From contig JAXEWB010000063.1 in the NCBI GenBank assembly GCA_034114085.1, forward strand, positions 1 through 64,000: a DNA stretch of 64,000 bases, written 5' to 3'. Source of the DNA: Spiro-02 sp034114085. GTDB lineage: Bacteria; Spirochaetota; Spirochaetia; Sphaerochaetales; Sphaerochaetaceae. Below the pieces are notes generated by a model. That model searched no databases, was not told the origin of the DNA, and saw only the letters and a list, made by a program, of their open reading frames with translations. The number at the start of each line of letters is the position of its first letter. Positions within the stretch are counted from its first letter, which is position 1. This document shows, piece after piece, positions 24,784 through 34,108 of the stretch. The position numbers and the translations under genes were made by a program.

Positions 24784-26661
24784 ATGGCGAAAACGGAGAG
24801 AAAAGCGAAAAACGGGGGACGGGGCGACATTCATGCCACCAGAACGACGGCCCAAGGAGCCGAGGGGAAAAAGCCCGGTCATTTTACTTCACTGTTTACC
24901 AGGCTCCTCCTGTATTTCATCGTTATCGTACTTGTTCCGATCCTCCTGATTTCCTTCTACTACATGGCCATCGGCAACAAGTCCATGACGGAATCTCTCA
25001 AGACGCAGGCCACCGACAGTATGGCGCGGCTCAAGGAACGATATGCGACACTAATCGATGAATATAGGCACAAAGCATATCTGCTTTCAACCGACGAAAC
25101 CATTATCAAGCTCATGGAGGACGACAACAGAACGGAACGGGAACAGTCGGCAAAGTCATCGCAGATATATGCGACTCTTTTTTCGCTCATGAAAGGTGTA
25201 CAGAATGATGCATCGGCGATCATCGTCAGCAACAGCGGCAACGTCCGATATTCCACACATGCGTTTCCAGCGGTATATGACCAGAGATACAATAGGCATG
25301 ACGTAATCAATCCATTTCTGGCCCTAGACAGGCGGGGATTCGACAAATCGACGTTCATGACGATCAGCAACAGATACGTGAACGACAATAATCTGCAAAT
25401 CGGCCTGAACATACAGCGAAAAGTGTACGATACTGACAATAACCCAATAGGATACGCGGTCATCGATGTATATATGAAGACGCTCGCGGAATTGAACAAT
25501 GAACCAATATTGAGCGACATCATACTGATAGACACCAATACTTATTTTGCAGCCTCCATCACCCAGCCCGAACGTTTCGGCGATTTCGGCAATTTCCCGG
25601 AGCTGGACTCTCTCAGATCACCATACGAAGAAAAAAGCTACGCTGGAGAATCAGGGCTGATCGCGTCGCTGGTATTCATCCCAAATACATCGCTCCTGCT
25701 GGTCGGGGTGATAGAGAGCGCTCCGTACATGCAGAACCTCCGGCACTTCTTCCTGGTGGTGTGCGCGGTGTTCGCCGTAGGAGTCGTTCTGGCGAGTATC
25801 CTCGCCTATTTTTTCTCCAGATCCATCGCCACGCCGGTGAACCAACTCGTCAAGTCGATGCAGGTGGTGGAAACCGGATATCTCGATATCCAGGTGACGG
25901 AATCCAAGATTCAAGAAATCGCCCAGCTGGACGCTTCGTTCAACGCCATGGTACGACAGATCACGAACCTACTGGAATTGACCCAGGAAGAGGAGGAAAA
26001 ACTCCGGGAGGCGGAACGCAAGGCTCTTGAGTCCCAGATGAACCCCCACTTCCTCTACAATACGCTCAACACAATCAAGGCGATAGCAAAGCTGCACGAC
26101 GAACAGGAGATACTTACGATCACGACCAGACTGGGGAAGTTGCTGCGGAACACGATTGACAACCACGAATCGGAAGCCACGATTCGAGACAGCATCTCTC
26201 TCGTCGAAAGCTATCTCACCATCCAGAAGATACGGTTCGGAGAAAAGCTGCATGTGTTGATCGACGTCGATGAACAGATACTCGACATCAAGACGCCCAA
26301 ACTCCTGATACAGCCCCTGGTGGAGAACGCCATCATCCATGGACTCGAACCGAAAATCGGAGACTGGAAGATTACAATCCGGGGTTCATACCGGATGGGC
26401 ATGGTCAAGATTACGATCAGCGACAATGGAATTGGGTTTCCTCTGGGAACCTTGCCGGAGAATCTCGATGATTTGGCTGACAGTTCCCATGTAGGCGTAT
26501 ATAATGTCTATCGGAGAATCAAATTGAAATATGGCGAAGCCGGTTCATTGCGGATTCATTCCACACCCGACGCGGGGACACTGGTAGTCCTTTCATTCCC
26601 CGCCCGGACTACGACCAAGGAAAACGTGCAGGAAACTGTGGCGTTAGGAGACATACCATGA
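24784..26661 (+). CDS. Sensor histidine kinase, LytS/YesM type
   Basis: About 625 residues. Span 1 is LLLYFIVIVLVPILLISFYY, followed by a 230-residue extracytoplasmic sensor domain of Cache type. Span 2 is HFFLVVCAVFAVGVVLASIL, followed by HAMP. The kinase core has MNPHFLYNTLNTIKAI with phospho-acceptor His422, then QPLVENAIIHGL and DNGIGF of the ATPase domain. The start is uncertain: ATG 24784 or TTG 24748. The stop overlaps the response regulator by 4 bp. Together they probably control the sugar ABC importer at 27.8-31.9 kb, as YesMN-type pairs do. Confidence 0.9.
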   Translation: MAKTERKAKNGGRGDIHATRTTAQGAEGKKPGHFTSLFTRLLLYFIVIVLVPILLISFYYMAIGNKSMTESLKTQATDSMARLKERYATLIDEYRHKAYLLSTDETIIKLMEDDNRTEREQSAKSSQIYATLFSLMKGVQNDASAIIVSNSGNVRYSTHAFPAVYDQRYNRHDVINPFLALDRRGFDKSTFMTISNRYVNDNNLQIGLNIQRKVYDTDNNPIGYAVIDVYMKTLAELNNEPILSDIILIDTNTYFAASITQPERFGDFGNFPELDSLRSPYEEKSYAGESGLIASLVFIPNTSLLLVGVIESAPYMQNLRHFFLVVCAVFAVGVVLASILAYFFSRSIATPVNQLVKSMQVVETGYLDIQVTESKIQEIAQLDASFNAMVRQITNLLELTQEEEEKLREAERKALESQMNPHFLYNTLNTIKAIAKLHDEQEILTITTRLGKLLRNTIDNHESEATIRDSISLVESYLTIQKIRFGEKLHVLIDVDEQILDIKTPKLLIQPLVENAIIHGLEPKIGDWKITIRGSYRMGMVKITISDNGIGFPLGTLPENLDDLADSSHVGVYNVYRRIKLKYGEAGSLRIHSTPDAGTLVVLSFPARTTTKENVQETVALGDIP

Positions 26662-27428
26662 GCTATACTGTAGTCCTCGTTGAAGATGAAGCGCTGGTTC
26701 GAACAGAACTGGAACAGACCACCCCATGGGAGGAACTCGGGCTTGAGTTAATCGGCAGCGCGGAGAACGGGCTTGAAGGAGAAAAACTGATCAAGGCGCT
26801 GGAACCGGACATAGTCCTTACCGATATCCGGTTGCCAGGGCAGGACGGACTGACCATGCTGTCCCATTGTCCGGTCAGCCATGCGGTGATTCTCAGTGGA
26901 CATACCGATTTCTCTTACATGAAGCAAGCCATCAGACTTGGTGTCTTCGACTATCTTCTCAAACCGGTAGATGACGGGGAGTTGGAAGCTACGTTCCGTC
27001 AACTCGTGGTGAAGATGCAGGAAGAAGACAAGGAGCTGGAACGCCTGACCAGCAACGCAAAGGAAGGTCCTGAATATATCCGCCTACCCCGCAACTTGGG
27101 CAACCATGTCGTTGACAATACCATTACGTTCATCGCGGAGAACTATGGCAACCCGATAGGGCTCCAGGAAGCCGCTTCCGCGCTGGATCTGTCTGAAAGT
27201 CATCTGAGCAGATTGTTCAAAGAAGTCACCGGGCTCAATTTCCTGCAATATCTCAACGCCTGGAGAATCAACAAGGCGGTGGAGCTACTGGCAAACCCCA
27301 GGAAGAACATCAGCGAAATCTCGATGAGCTGCGGCTTCCCCACCCCAGGGTATTTTGCAAAGATATTCAAGCGTTTCACTGGGGCCACCCCGTCCCAATT
27401 CAGGGATGAACATCCATCGCCCCGGTGA
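26658..27428 (+). CDS. Response regulator with AraC-type DNA-binding domain (YesN-like)
   Basis: 256 residues. The receiver domain begins YTVVLVEDEALVRTELEQ, with phospho-acceptor Asp56 in DIVLTDIRLPGQDG and the conserved Lys in DYLLKPVDD. A C-terminal AraC HTH pair follows (IGLQEAASALDLSESHLSRLFKE and NISEISMSCGFPTPGYFAKIFKR). The linker is much shorter than in many YesN proteins. It is translationally coupled to the kinase through an ATGA overlap. Confidence 0.93.
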   Translation: MSYTVVLVEDEALVRTELEQTTPWEELGLELIGSAENGLEGEKLIKALEPDIVLTDIRLPGQDGLTMLSHCPVSHAVILSGHTDFSYMKQAIRLGVFDYLLKPVDDGELEATFRQLVVKMQEEDKELERLTSNAKEGPEYIRLPRNLGNHVVDNTITFIAENYGNPIGLQEAASALDLSESHLSRLFKEVTGLNFLQYLNAWRINKAVELLANPRKNISEISMSCGFPTPGYFAKIFKRFTGATPSQFRDEHPSPR

Positions 27429-27823
27429 GCAGCGGCAGATACAGGGGATACTTTGGAGGAAAAAGCTGCACGGACATTGGTCCGAACCGAAACGACCCAG
27501 TAGCCCGTGGTATAGGGCACTTGCAGATTGTGTAACAAGGGGCAAAGACGTCTTCACAAAAAAACTGTGAAAGAAGCCCTTTGCGTTTCATCGTCAGTCC
27601 CGGCGCACAATCTTTAGGGATGTCCATCACCTTGTGCCATGGATCAAAGCGCTTCACATGCCACAGACTATCCGGCCAAAACAGAGTTCATGCTCAACAC
27701 ACACGAACAGGCGGCCATCCATGCTCATAGCCTCCGCAAGAACCCGCAATGAGATCGCCCGCTGGCGGGCGGCATCCATAGACATACAGGCAACCCGCAA
27801 GCCGGCAAACCGCGGACATGGCA
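27429..27823. other. Intergenic region without a recognised gene
   Basis: About 395 bp between convergent genes. A minus-strand open frame of roughly 85-95 codons (27400-27657, including KVMDIPKDCAPGL) has no ribosome site or family match and may be debris of an older gene. The inverted pair GCCCGC/GCGGGC near 27757-27770 could form a small hairpin. No clear terminator for either convergent gene was found. Confidence 0.6.
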
Positions 27824-28516
27824 TCAGAACTCTATCGGGCCAAAAACATGGACCAGCTTTTGATCGGCGGGCAGTTCTTCTCCTGCGGGTCGCGAAGGCT
27901 CATCAACATAATGCAACGTAGAAATACCCATCTTCTCCGCAGCTTCGATGTTCTCGGCGTAGTCGTCGACGAAGAAGGTCTGCGCGGCAGTCATCCTTTC
28001 ATGGTCCAGAATAAACTGGAAGTATTGCCGGGCCGGCTTGCTCATCCCCATTTCATGGGAGGGATACACCGCGTCAAACAATTCAAGGAAGCCCATGTCG
28101 GCGAGAATATCCCAATGCGGGGCAAAGGTGTTCGAACCGCAGACCACACGCTTGCCCATGCCTCTCAGCCGTTTCAACAAGGCGACCATAGGAGGGTTCA
28201 GAACCGGGGAAAAATGTTTGGCGAAGGGTTCCCCGTCTATATGGACGCCGAATTTCTTTTCTACATGCACCCAATATTCTGATGTTGGTATCGTTCCATC
28301 CATCAGCGGAAAATCATACTGTCTGTAGTCGGCAAGGAATTCGTCTATCGGGAGTCCCCATTCCTCCGCAACGGGTCTCAGCACATGAATATTTTTGACC
28401 ACGACATTGCCCATGTCGAAAATGAACAGCTTCTTTTCATACACGGGCGAACCGGCGTTTTCCGCCGGTTCAACGGTTCCTTCTGCGAAATTCACATCAA
28501 CCTTTTCTTGACTCAT
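27824..28516 (-). CDS. HAD-superfamily hydrolase (YihX-like phosphatase)
   Basis: 230 residues. Motif I is FIFDMGNVVV, where the first Asp is the expected nucleophile and the second acid position is replaced by Gly-Asn, as in YihX/epoxide-hydrolase-like HADs. Motif II is VCGSNT, the conserved Lys lies in MGMSKPARQYF, and motif IV is FFVDDYAENIEAAEKMGI. The start was set at ATG 28516. It overlaps the upstream permease gene by 20 bp, so it is part of the sugar ABC operon and probably acts on a phosphorylated sugar from the same pathway. Confidence 0.86.
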   Translation of the reverse strand: MSQEKVDVNFAEGTVEPAENAGSPVYEKKLFIFDMGNVVVKNIHVLRPVAEEWGLPIDEFLADYRQYDFPLMDGTIPTSEYWVHVEKKFGVHIDGEPFAKHFSPVLNPPMVALLKRLRGMGKRVVCGSNTFAPHWDILADMGFLELFDAVYPSHEMGMSKPARQYFQFILDHERMTAAQTFFVDDYAENIEAAEKMGISTLHYVDEPSRPAGEELPADQKLVHVFGPIEF

Positions 28517-29423
28517 ACACAGCAGCTCCACCAATGAAGTATTTTGACAGGGAGAAAAACAAGATGAACATCGGGATACTGGCGATTGCGGCCACAGCCA
28601 TCATCGCGCCTTCATCGGTCAGCTTTTCCTCGGAGAACTTGGAGATGTACAACGGTATCGTCTTCATCTTCTCGCTTTGGATGACCAGCAGCGGCCACAG
28701 GAGGTTGTCCCACTGTCCTCTGAACGAGAGTATACCCAGTGTAGCAATGACCGGCGTACAGTTGGGGAATACGATTCGCCAGAAAATGCCGAACTCCCCC
28801 ATGCCGTCCACACGGGCGGCGTCAAGGAATTCCGTAGGGAACGTCAACAGGTACTGACGCATCTGGAATACACCGAATGCGCTGACCAGAAACGGAAGGA
28901 TCAGGCCGATATAGGTATTCTGTATCCGCAGCCCCGTGGCGACCATGTACAACGGGATCATGATGGCTTCAAAAGGAATCATCATCGTCGCCATGATCAT
29001 CATGAACACGAAATTCCTCCCCCTGAACTTGAATTTCGCCAAGCCATATCCGGTGATGGAAGCGATCAGTATGGTCGTACAAGCGACCGAAGTGGCTACA
29101 ATCAGGGAGTTGAGCATATTCCGCGGAAATATCCATGACCCGTCGTTGCCACGCAACGCCTTGAGAAAGTTTTCAAAATAGAACGGTTTCGGAATCCAGG
29201 AATACGGCATCCGCAAAATCTGCTTGCTGGTCATCATCGAAGCTGTGAACATGAACAGCAACGGAGTGACGGTGAATATCAACAAAATCAGCAACAGCGC
29301 CCAGATGACGACCTGGGACCAATGTCGCCTGATCCAAAGAAGCATTCTGGCATACCAAGGAGTGTTCAACCCATCCAACGGCTCCATAGGAGAAACAGTC
29401 TGCGCGGTAGAATTGTTCTTCAT
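28497..29423 (-). CDS. Carbohydrate ABC transporter permease (MalG/UgpE type)
   Basis: 308 residues with an extended cytoplasmic N-terminus and six spans. TASMMTSKQILRMPYSWIPK after span 1 and NSLIVATSVACTTILIASITGYGLAKF are standard for the MalG class. The EAA loop reads FLDAARVDGMGEFGIFWRIVFP. It is 12 bp from the partner permease gene and forms with it the membrane channel of a CUT1-type sugar importer. Confidence 0.93.
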   Translation of the reverse strand: MKNNSTAQTVSPMEPLDGLNTPWYARMLLWIRRHWSQVVIWALLLILLIFTVTPLLFMFTASMMTSKQILRMPYSWIPKPFYFENFLKALRGNDGSWIFPRNMLNSLIVATSVACTTILIASITGYGLAKFKFRGRNFVFMMIMATMMIPFEAIMIPLYMVATGLRIQNTYIGLILPFLVSAFGVFQMRQYLLTFPTEFLDAARVDGMGEFGIFWRIVFPNCTPVIATLGILSFRGQWDNLLWPLLVIQSEKMKTIPLYISKFSEEKLTDEGAMMAVAAIASIPMFILFFSLSKYFIGGAAVYESRKG

Positions 29424-29435
29424 GACATCGCCCTC

Positions 29436-30374
29436 CTAATATTCCACATCGTCAGTCTTGGACGTGCGGAACTGTAGCCACGTCAGACAGAGCATGATGA
29501 CGAACAGCACGATGCTCATCGCGCTCGCACGGCCGATACGCTGGTTTCTGATACCGGTCTGGTAGATGTTCAGCGTAATGACGTTGATCGGGGCGAGCGG
29601 GGCGCCGGACTGAACGAACAGATACTGCGTACTGAAGGTCTTGAGGCACTGCAACATCGCCATGATGGAGACCAGCACTACGGTTGGCTTGAGCAGCGGT
29701 AGCGTAATCTTCCAGAACGACTGCCATTTGTTCGCCCCGTCGATAGTAGCGGCCTCATAGATCGTAGGAGGAATCGAGGCAAGTCCCGTAATGAACAAAA
29801 TGACGAAATACCCTATGTACTTCCAGAAATAGACGATCATCGTCGAAACCTGGACCTTAACGCTGTCGGCCAGCCATTTATGATCCACACCGGGAGTGTG
29901 GAGAATCGCATTCACCCATTGGTTCGCAAGTCCCCGCGGATCAAGCATCAGCATCCAGATGGCGGCGGCGACTACGGAAGAGAGGACGGCAGGAGTATAA
30001 TAGGCGATTTGGAAAAAGCCCTTCGCACCCTTGGAATGAAGATTATGGATGAAATACGCATACATCAGGCTGAACACAAGCAACGGGACGAACGTTCCCA
30101 CGGTGAAGACCAAGGTAGCGCGCATAGAATTCCAAAAGTCAGGCGACTTGAAGATATACTTGTAGTTGCCCAGACCAAGGAACTTCGGCGCGGCAAGCGA
30201 AAGAACACGCTTGTCGTATAAACTGGTAAATACTGCGTTGATGATTGGATAAAAGCTGAAAACGCAGAAAAACAATACCGCCGGAAGAACGAAGGCGATA
30301 CCCCAGCGGGCTTGCTTTTTCTCTATGCCGGAATACTTCCTTATCTTCATCTGCGAGCTGTTTCCATCTTTCAT
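29436..30374 (-). CDS. Carbohydrate ABC transporter permease (MalF/UgpA type)
   Basis: 312 residues with six spans; RWGIAFVLPAVLFFCVFSFYP is the typical first span of UgpA-like subunits. The EAA loop is IYEAATIDGANKWQSFWKITLP. ATG 30374 was chosen because AAGGA lies about 9 bp before it; ATG 30350 is another possibility. It follows the binding-protein gene by 215 bp, a gap that could hold a processing or attenuation site explaining higher binding-protein expression. Confidence 0.92.
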   Translation of the reverse strand: MKDGNSSQMKIRKYSGIEKKQARWGIAFVLPAVLFFCVFSFYPIINAVFTSLYDKRVLSLAAPKFLGLGNYKYIFKSPDFWNSMRATLVFTVGTFVPLLVFSLMYAYFIHNLHSKGAKGFFQIAYYTPAVLSSVVAAAIWMLMLDPRGLANQWVNAILHTPGVDHKWLADSVKVQVSTMIVYFWKYIGYFVILFITGLASIPPTIYEAATIDGANKWQSFWKITLPLLKPTVVLVSIMAMLQCLKTFSTQYLFVQSGAPLAPINVITLNIYQTGIRNQRIGRASAMSIVLFVIMLCLTWLQFRTSKTDDVEY

Positions 30375-30589
30375 GAATGAAAATCCTTCTTGTCTTTTCG
30401 GTTTCATCGACCGAGATTCCCTCACGGTATCTGTCGAAAAGGAATGCGGCCTTACTGTACGGGCCATATTCCGCTTCGCCATTCCTTGCGACCTCTACGG
30501 GAGGGACCGTATCGGTCTGGAGGCAGAAAAAAAGGGCCGCCGCCATACCGCGGAACGATATGGCGGACAGTCCTGAAAGCAATGCGAAA

Positions 30590-31885
30590 TCACTGCTCGT
30601 CAAGCAATTCCTGAGCTGCGCTTCTCAAAGTCGCGAGAGCCTTTTCAGGAGTAACGCCACTGAGCATGACGGACTCGACGGCGCTGCGGATCAAAGTCTG
30701 GAGCTCGGAGCTATTGGCACCGTAGTACACGATGTGCCCCTTCTCCATGTCATGGGTGAAGACATCGGAATACGGCATGTTCTTGTAGGTATCGGAATTC
30801 AACAGAGCCTTGGTCGGCTGAATGATGTTGACTTCGGTGAGATACTCTTCGGCATGGCCGAGCATGTATCCGATCAGTTTCCACGCAGCCTGCTGCTTCG
30901 CCTTGGAACTCTGGGCGTTGACCATGTAGTAATGGCCGTAATAGCATCCGGCGGTATCATTGACGGCGTTCTCAAATACCGGGAACGGCACGACCATCCA
31001 TTCGCCGCTGTCATAGAATTCGGGGTTGTCGGCCTTGATTCTGCCTTCCTGATACAAGCCGGTGGTCGCCATGGCGATATCGTTGTTGTCCTTGTTGAAC
31101 AGAGAACGGGCGTTCTTGTAGGTCGGCGAACCGAGGTTCCGGCCATTGGGTCCCCACTGCTGCATGTAGGTCAGGAACTTGAGCCAGGCCTCGTCGCCGA
31201 TGATGGCGGTCTTGCCGTCGTCGCTGATCAACTGTCCGCCGAGCTGCTCCACCATCGGCACGAACGCCACGAGGTAGTACGGATATCTGAAATCGAAGCC
31301 ACGGCGGACCAGGATGTCTCCGTCGCGGATGACGAGCTTTTCAGAAACATCGGCCATCTCTTCCCATGTCTTGGGATAATCCTTTTCAGGATCAAGACCG
31401 GCGTCGCGGAATACCTTCTTGTTGATGAAAATACACCAGTTGGTCAGTTCAAGGGGAAGACCATAGACTTTACCATCGACGGTGACGGGGTCAAGCATTC
31501 CAGGGGCATAGGCATCGATTACAGCCTGCATGTCCTTGAAACCCGCCGCGACCGGATCAACCGGAGCGACACGGCCGTTGACGATATAGGCATACTCATC
31601 TTCAATGGAAAGATTGAAGATATCCGGCCCTTGGTTCGCTGCGAACGCCGTCTGCACCAGCTCGATCATCTTGGTTGCGGACTGGGTAGTGCGATTGACC
31701 GTGATATTCGGATTCGCAGTCTGGAATTCCTGGATATAGCGATCTTCGATACGGGTTCTATTCGGATCTTCATGGGTCCAGAACTCAAGCGTGATAGGTC
31801 CTGTCTCTTCCTTGGCGCCCTGCGCAAAGAGCATCGTCGGAACGAGCATTGCGATAATGGTCAGGATAACAATGGTTTTCTTCAT
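30590..31885 (-). CDS. Extracellular solute-binding protein family 1 (sugar)
   Basis: 431 residues. The signal peptide MKKTIVILTIIAMLVPTMLFA ends before QGAKEETG. The mature protein starts ITLEFWTHEDPNRTRIEDRY and contains TQSATKMIELVQTAFAANQGPDIF, the family-1 hinge pattern; the absence of a lipobox Cys suggests a soluble or uncleaved signal rather than a lipoprotein. GGAGGG precedes the ATG. It delivers a sugar, identity unknown, to the MalFG-type permeases downstream; the two-component system beside the operon is the likely regulator. No ATPase gene is in the operon, so a shared MsmK-like ATPase encoded elsewhere is implied. Confidence 0.92.
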   Translation of the reverse strand: MKKTIVILTIIAMLVPTMLFAQGAKEETGPITLEFWTHEDPNRTRIEDRYIQEFQTANPNITVNRTTQSATKMIELVQTAFAANQGPDIFNLSIEDEYAYIVNGRVAPVDPVAAGFKDMQAVIDAYAPGMLDPVTVDGKVYGLPLELTNWCIFINKKVFRDAGLDPEKDYPKTWEEMADVSEKLVIRDGDILVRRGFDFRYPYYLVAFVPMVEQLGGQLISDDGKTAIIGDEAWLKFLTYMQQWGPNGRNLGSPTYKNARSLFNKDNNDIAMATTGLYQEGRIKADNPEFYDSGEWMVVPFPVFENAVNDTAGCYYGHYYMVNAQSSKAKQQAAWKLIGYMLGHAEEYLTEVNIIQPTKALLNSDTYKNMPYSDVFTHDMEKGHIVYYGANSSELQTLIRSAVESVMLSGVTPEKALATLRSAAQELLDEQ

Positions 31886-32221
31886 GAAAAACCCTCCATT
31901 TGTGTGATACTCTATTTTCCCATCGTCGTTTCATACTGGCAAGTGAAGGATTTTGCCATTCATCATCCGTTTTTGTGAGAGGCATCCTCTTTTGGCTGTT
32001 TCTTCAATGCCGAATATAACAATAATTAATATAAAGACTTATCAATAAATATAGCCATATGCGGTACAACAGGTTTGAGATGCCTTGAACAGTTTTGCCG
32101 TGAACAACATTCCTCCGTCACTCCAACTGAAAAAGAGGAAGAAAAACTGATATTGACATATTTTTTTCCATAGGTATACTGGCGGAACATTCCAATTGTA
32201 TTAAAAAAGTGGAGAAATATA
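31886..32221. other. Intergenic region between divergent genes
   Basis: A 336-bp AT-rich region. It must hold the promoter of the minus-strand sugar-binding-protein gene and holds a clear plus-strand promoter (listed separately). A small hairpin GAGGcatCCTC followed by TTTT lies near 31980-31994. No gene was recognised. Confidence 0.6.
32153..32180 (+). promoter_or_regulatory. Sigma70-type promoter of the LRR lipoprotein gene
   Basis: TTGACA (32153-32158) and TATACT (32175-32180) with a 16-bp spacer, 42 bp before the start codon. Confidence 0.7.
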
Positions 32222-33310
32222 ATGCATATTACAAAGTATAAGACCGCTGTCCTGATTTTAGCAACCGTTCTATTGGCGCTGAGCGCCGTGGCTTGCGATA
32301 CTAGCGTGAAGCCTCCGCAAGCGACGACGCCGTCCCAAGGAACACCCCCGCAACAGGACTCGAAAGATTTTATCATTTCGGGAACCACACTGGTCTCATA
32401 TAATGGAACGGATGCAAAAGTACTGATCCCGAGGGGAATCACCCAGATAGGGGACCGTGCGTTCCACTGCAGGAAATCCGTAACCGCCGTAGAGCTTCCA
32501 GATACGATTGAGCATATAGGGGAGCAGGTGTTTACAAAATCAGGCATCAAGGAAATCATCATCCCGGCTTCTGTGCGGACAATCGGGGAATGGGCGTTCC
32601 AAAGCTGTCCAGAGCTGGAGCGAATCACATTCTCGCCGGAATCCAAGATGACAACGTTCGGAAGTTCCGCCTTTGTCGGCTGCGAATCCCTTGCCTCCGT
32701 CACGCTCCCTCCAAGTTTGGAGGAGATTCCTTCACAGGCGTTCATGGACTGCACATCGCTGGAAACGATCGCGGTACCAGACTCCGTACATACGATCGGC
32801 ACGGAAGCGTTCAGAAGCACGGGGTTGAAAAGTTTGACGTTGCCCGCGAACATCCAGAAAATCGAGTCGCGGGCATTCTATCTGTCGAAGGCCCTGGCAT
32901 CGGCGACGGTTTCACAAACGGCGCCCGATGAGTCTTGGAAAAACTTGGACGACGATGAGCGGGGAATGGACAGCTACGTATTCGAAGGATGCGATAAACT
33001 ACAGAGCTTTGAAGTCCCGTCACGCTGTAGACATCTGAAAGGATGGACCTTCATGGGGATGAACGGACTGAAAACGCTGACGTTTCATAGGGACATCCGA
33101 CGATACGGAGAATTCCTTGCGCCGGGAGACCGGGACTTGCATGTGATTATACAGAATGAGGAGCCCTCGGCGATAGAAGTCATGGGATATTCATTCCCAA
33201 ACCCAAAACCAGGCAAGCTCAAAATCTTCGTTCCCGCAAAATCCGTAGAGGCATATAAAGGAAACGCCGCATGGAACCCGTATGCCGACTATATCGAGGC
33301 GGCGCAATAG
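32222..33310 (+). CDS. Leucine-rich repeat (BspA/LRR_5) lipoprotein
   Basis: 362 residues. The signal MHITKYKTAVLILATVLLALSAVAC gives a lipid anchor at about Cys25, followed by a Pro/Thr/Gln-rich linker. Residues 60-230 comprise about six LRR_5 repeats of some 23 residues, with the pattern (I)P..V..IG..AF..C..L (e.g. IGDRAF, IGEQVF, IGEWAFQSC, GSSAFVGC, IPSQAFMDC, IGTEAF). BspA-type proteins are surface adhesins in Treponema and oral bacteria. A role in attachment is plausible but not shown. It has its own promoter and no operon partner. Confidence 0.88.
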   Translation: MHITKYKTAVLILATVLLALSAVACDTSVKPPQATTPSQGTPPQQDSKDFIISGTTLVSYNGTDAKVLIPRGITQIGDRAFHCRKSVTAVELPDTIEHIGEQVFTKSGIKEIIIPASVRTIGEWAFQSCPELERITFSPESKMTTFGSSAFVGCESLASVTLPPSLEEIPSQAFMDCTSLETIAVPDSVHTIGTEAFRSTGLKSLTLPANIQKIESRAFYLSKALASATVSQTAPDESWKNLDDDERGMDSYVFEGCDKLQSFEVPSRCRHLKGWTFMGMNGLKTLTFHRDIRRYGEFLAPGDRDLHVIIQNEEPSAIEVMGYSFPNPKPGKLKIFVPAKSVEAYKGNAAWNPYADYIEAAQ

Positions 33311-33364
33311 TGCGACTATTCCGAGCACCCGCCCAGGACGTCCGCCGTCCGGCAGAGGAATGAT

Positions 33365-33730
33365 TTATTCCCTGCCGGCCATGAAGGCCGCAAGCTTCTC
33401 CATGGTTTCAGCGCTGATATCGTGCTCGATCAGGCAGGCGTCCTGTTCAGCGACATCCGGGGAGACCCCGAGCACATCGGCAAGAAATGTCGTAAGGGTC
33501 TTGTGCCTGGTATATACCTGAGAAGCCTTCACACGCCCTTTTTGCGTCAGAGAAATATCCCCGTAGGTTTCCTGATGGATATATCCGTCGGCCTGGAGAA
33601 CCTTCATGGCCCGGCTGACACTCGGCTTGGTCACACCAAGGCGCAGGGCGACGTCGGTAATTCTCACCTTCCCTCCCTGCTCTTCGATAGCGAGCACAGC
33701 CTCCAGATAGTCTTCACCTGATTTCTGCAT
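33365..33730 (-). CDS. DtxR/MntR-family metal-dependent regulator (TroR-like)
   Basis: 121 residues. The winged HTH is KVRITDVALRLGVTKPSVSRAMKVL, followed by the wing DGYIHQETYGDISLTQKG. The dimerisation domain keeps typical metal ligands: His in YTRHKTL and the ACLIEH cluster (Cys, Glu, His). It ends right after EHDISAETMEKL, so it lacks the SH3-like domain and is of the short MntR/TroR type. ATG 33730 is preceded by AAGGAG. It is divergent from feoAB and probably represses it with Fe(II) or Mn(II) as corepressor through the double dyad at 34043-34076. Bases 33731-34031 show nothing further. Confidence 0.9.
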   Translation of the reverse strand: MQKSGEDYLEAVLAIEEQGGKVRITDVALRLGVTKPSVSRAMKVLQADGYIHQETYGDISLTQKGRVKASQVYTRHKTLTTFLADVLGVSPDVAEQDACLIEHDISAETMEKLAAFMAGRE

Positions 33731-34031
33731 GATTATCGCTACTCCTTGCGTCAGTATCGTACCGGATTCCACTGGCAATTTCTCCGAATCCAGACATTAT
33801 TGGACATCGTACCATTGTCAAGCCCGTTTTGCAATGCCGCCAGTTTGCCCTATGTATGGAAAGACCACATGTCCTGCTACAATAATAATGGAAAAAAAGC
33901 TAAAAGTGACATTTTTTTCTTACGTTTCGACGGTCTTTTAAAAAAACAGGGCGACAGGTTGACTGTTTTCTCTAGGATCAACGGTTTTTCTCGCTTTTCC
34001 CACATTATTCAACATATAGTCCCCTAAACTC

Positions 34032-34060
34032 TTGACACTCAAGTTAGTTATGGCTAACTT
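34032..34060 (+). promoter_or_regulatory. Promoter of the feo operon
   Basis: TTGACA (34032-34037), a 17-bp spacer and TAACTT (34055-34060). The -10 box is covered by the dyads described next, which fits metal-dependent repression. Confidence 0.6.
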
Positions 34061-34076
34061 GTTAGTCAAAACTAAC
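34043..34076. promoter_or_regulatory. Tandem DtxR-family operators before feoA
   Basis: Two consecutive dyads with identical arms: GTTAGTTATGGCTAAC (34043-34058) and GTTAGTCAAAACTAAC (34061-34076), each GTTAG-N6-CTAAC. Tandem TTAG/CTAA dyads are typical binding sites of DtxR/MntR/TroR regulators, and such a gene is divergent from this site. Confidence 0.8.
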
Positions 34077-34108
34077 CCACCATCGATTCAAGAGGGCAGA
34101 AGCATCTG

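Noticed and set aside
27400..27657. 85-codon minus-strand open frame with KVMDIPKDCAPGL
   Set aside because: No ribosome site, no family match and partial overlap with the 3' end of the response regulator; kept only as possible debris.
30377..31978. 533-codon plus-strand open frame
   Set aside because: It is antisense to the sugar-binding protein gene, whose protein is clearly conserved; the antisense translation has no domain features.
32026..32853. 275-codon minus-strand open frame
   Set aside because: Antisense to the LRR lipoprotein gene and shows mirrored repeats of it.
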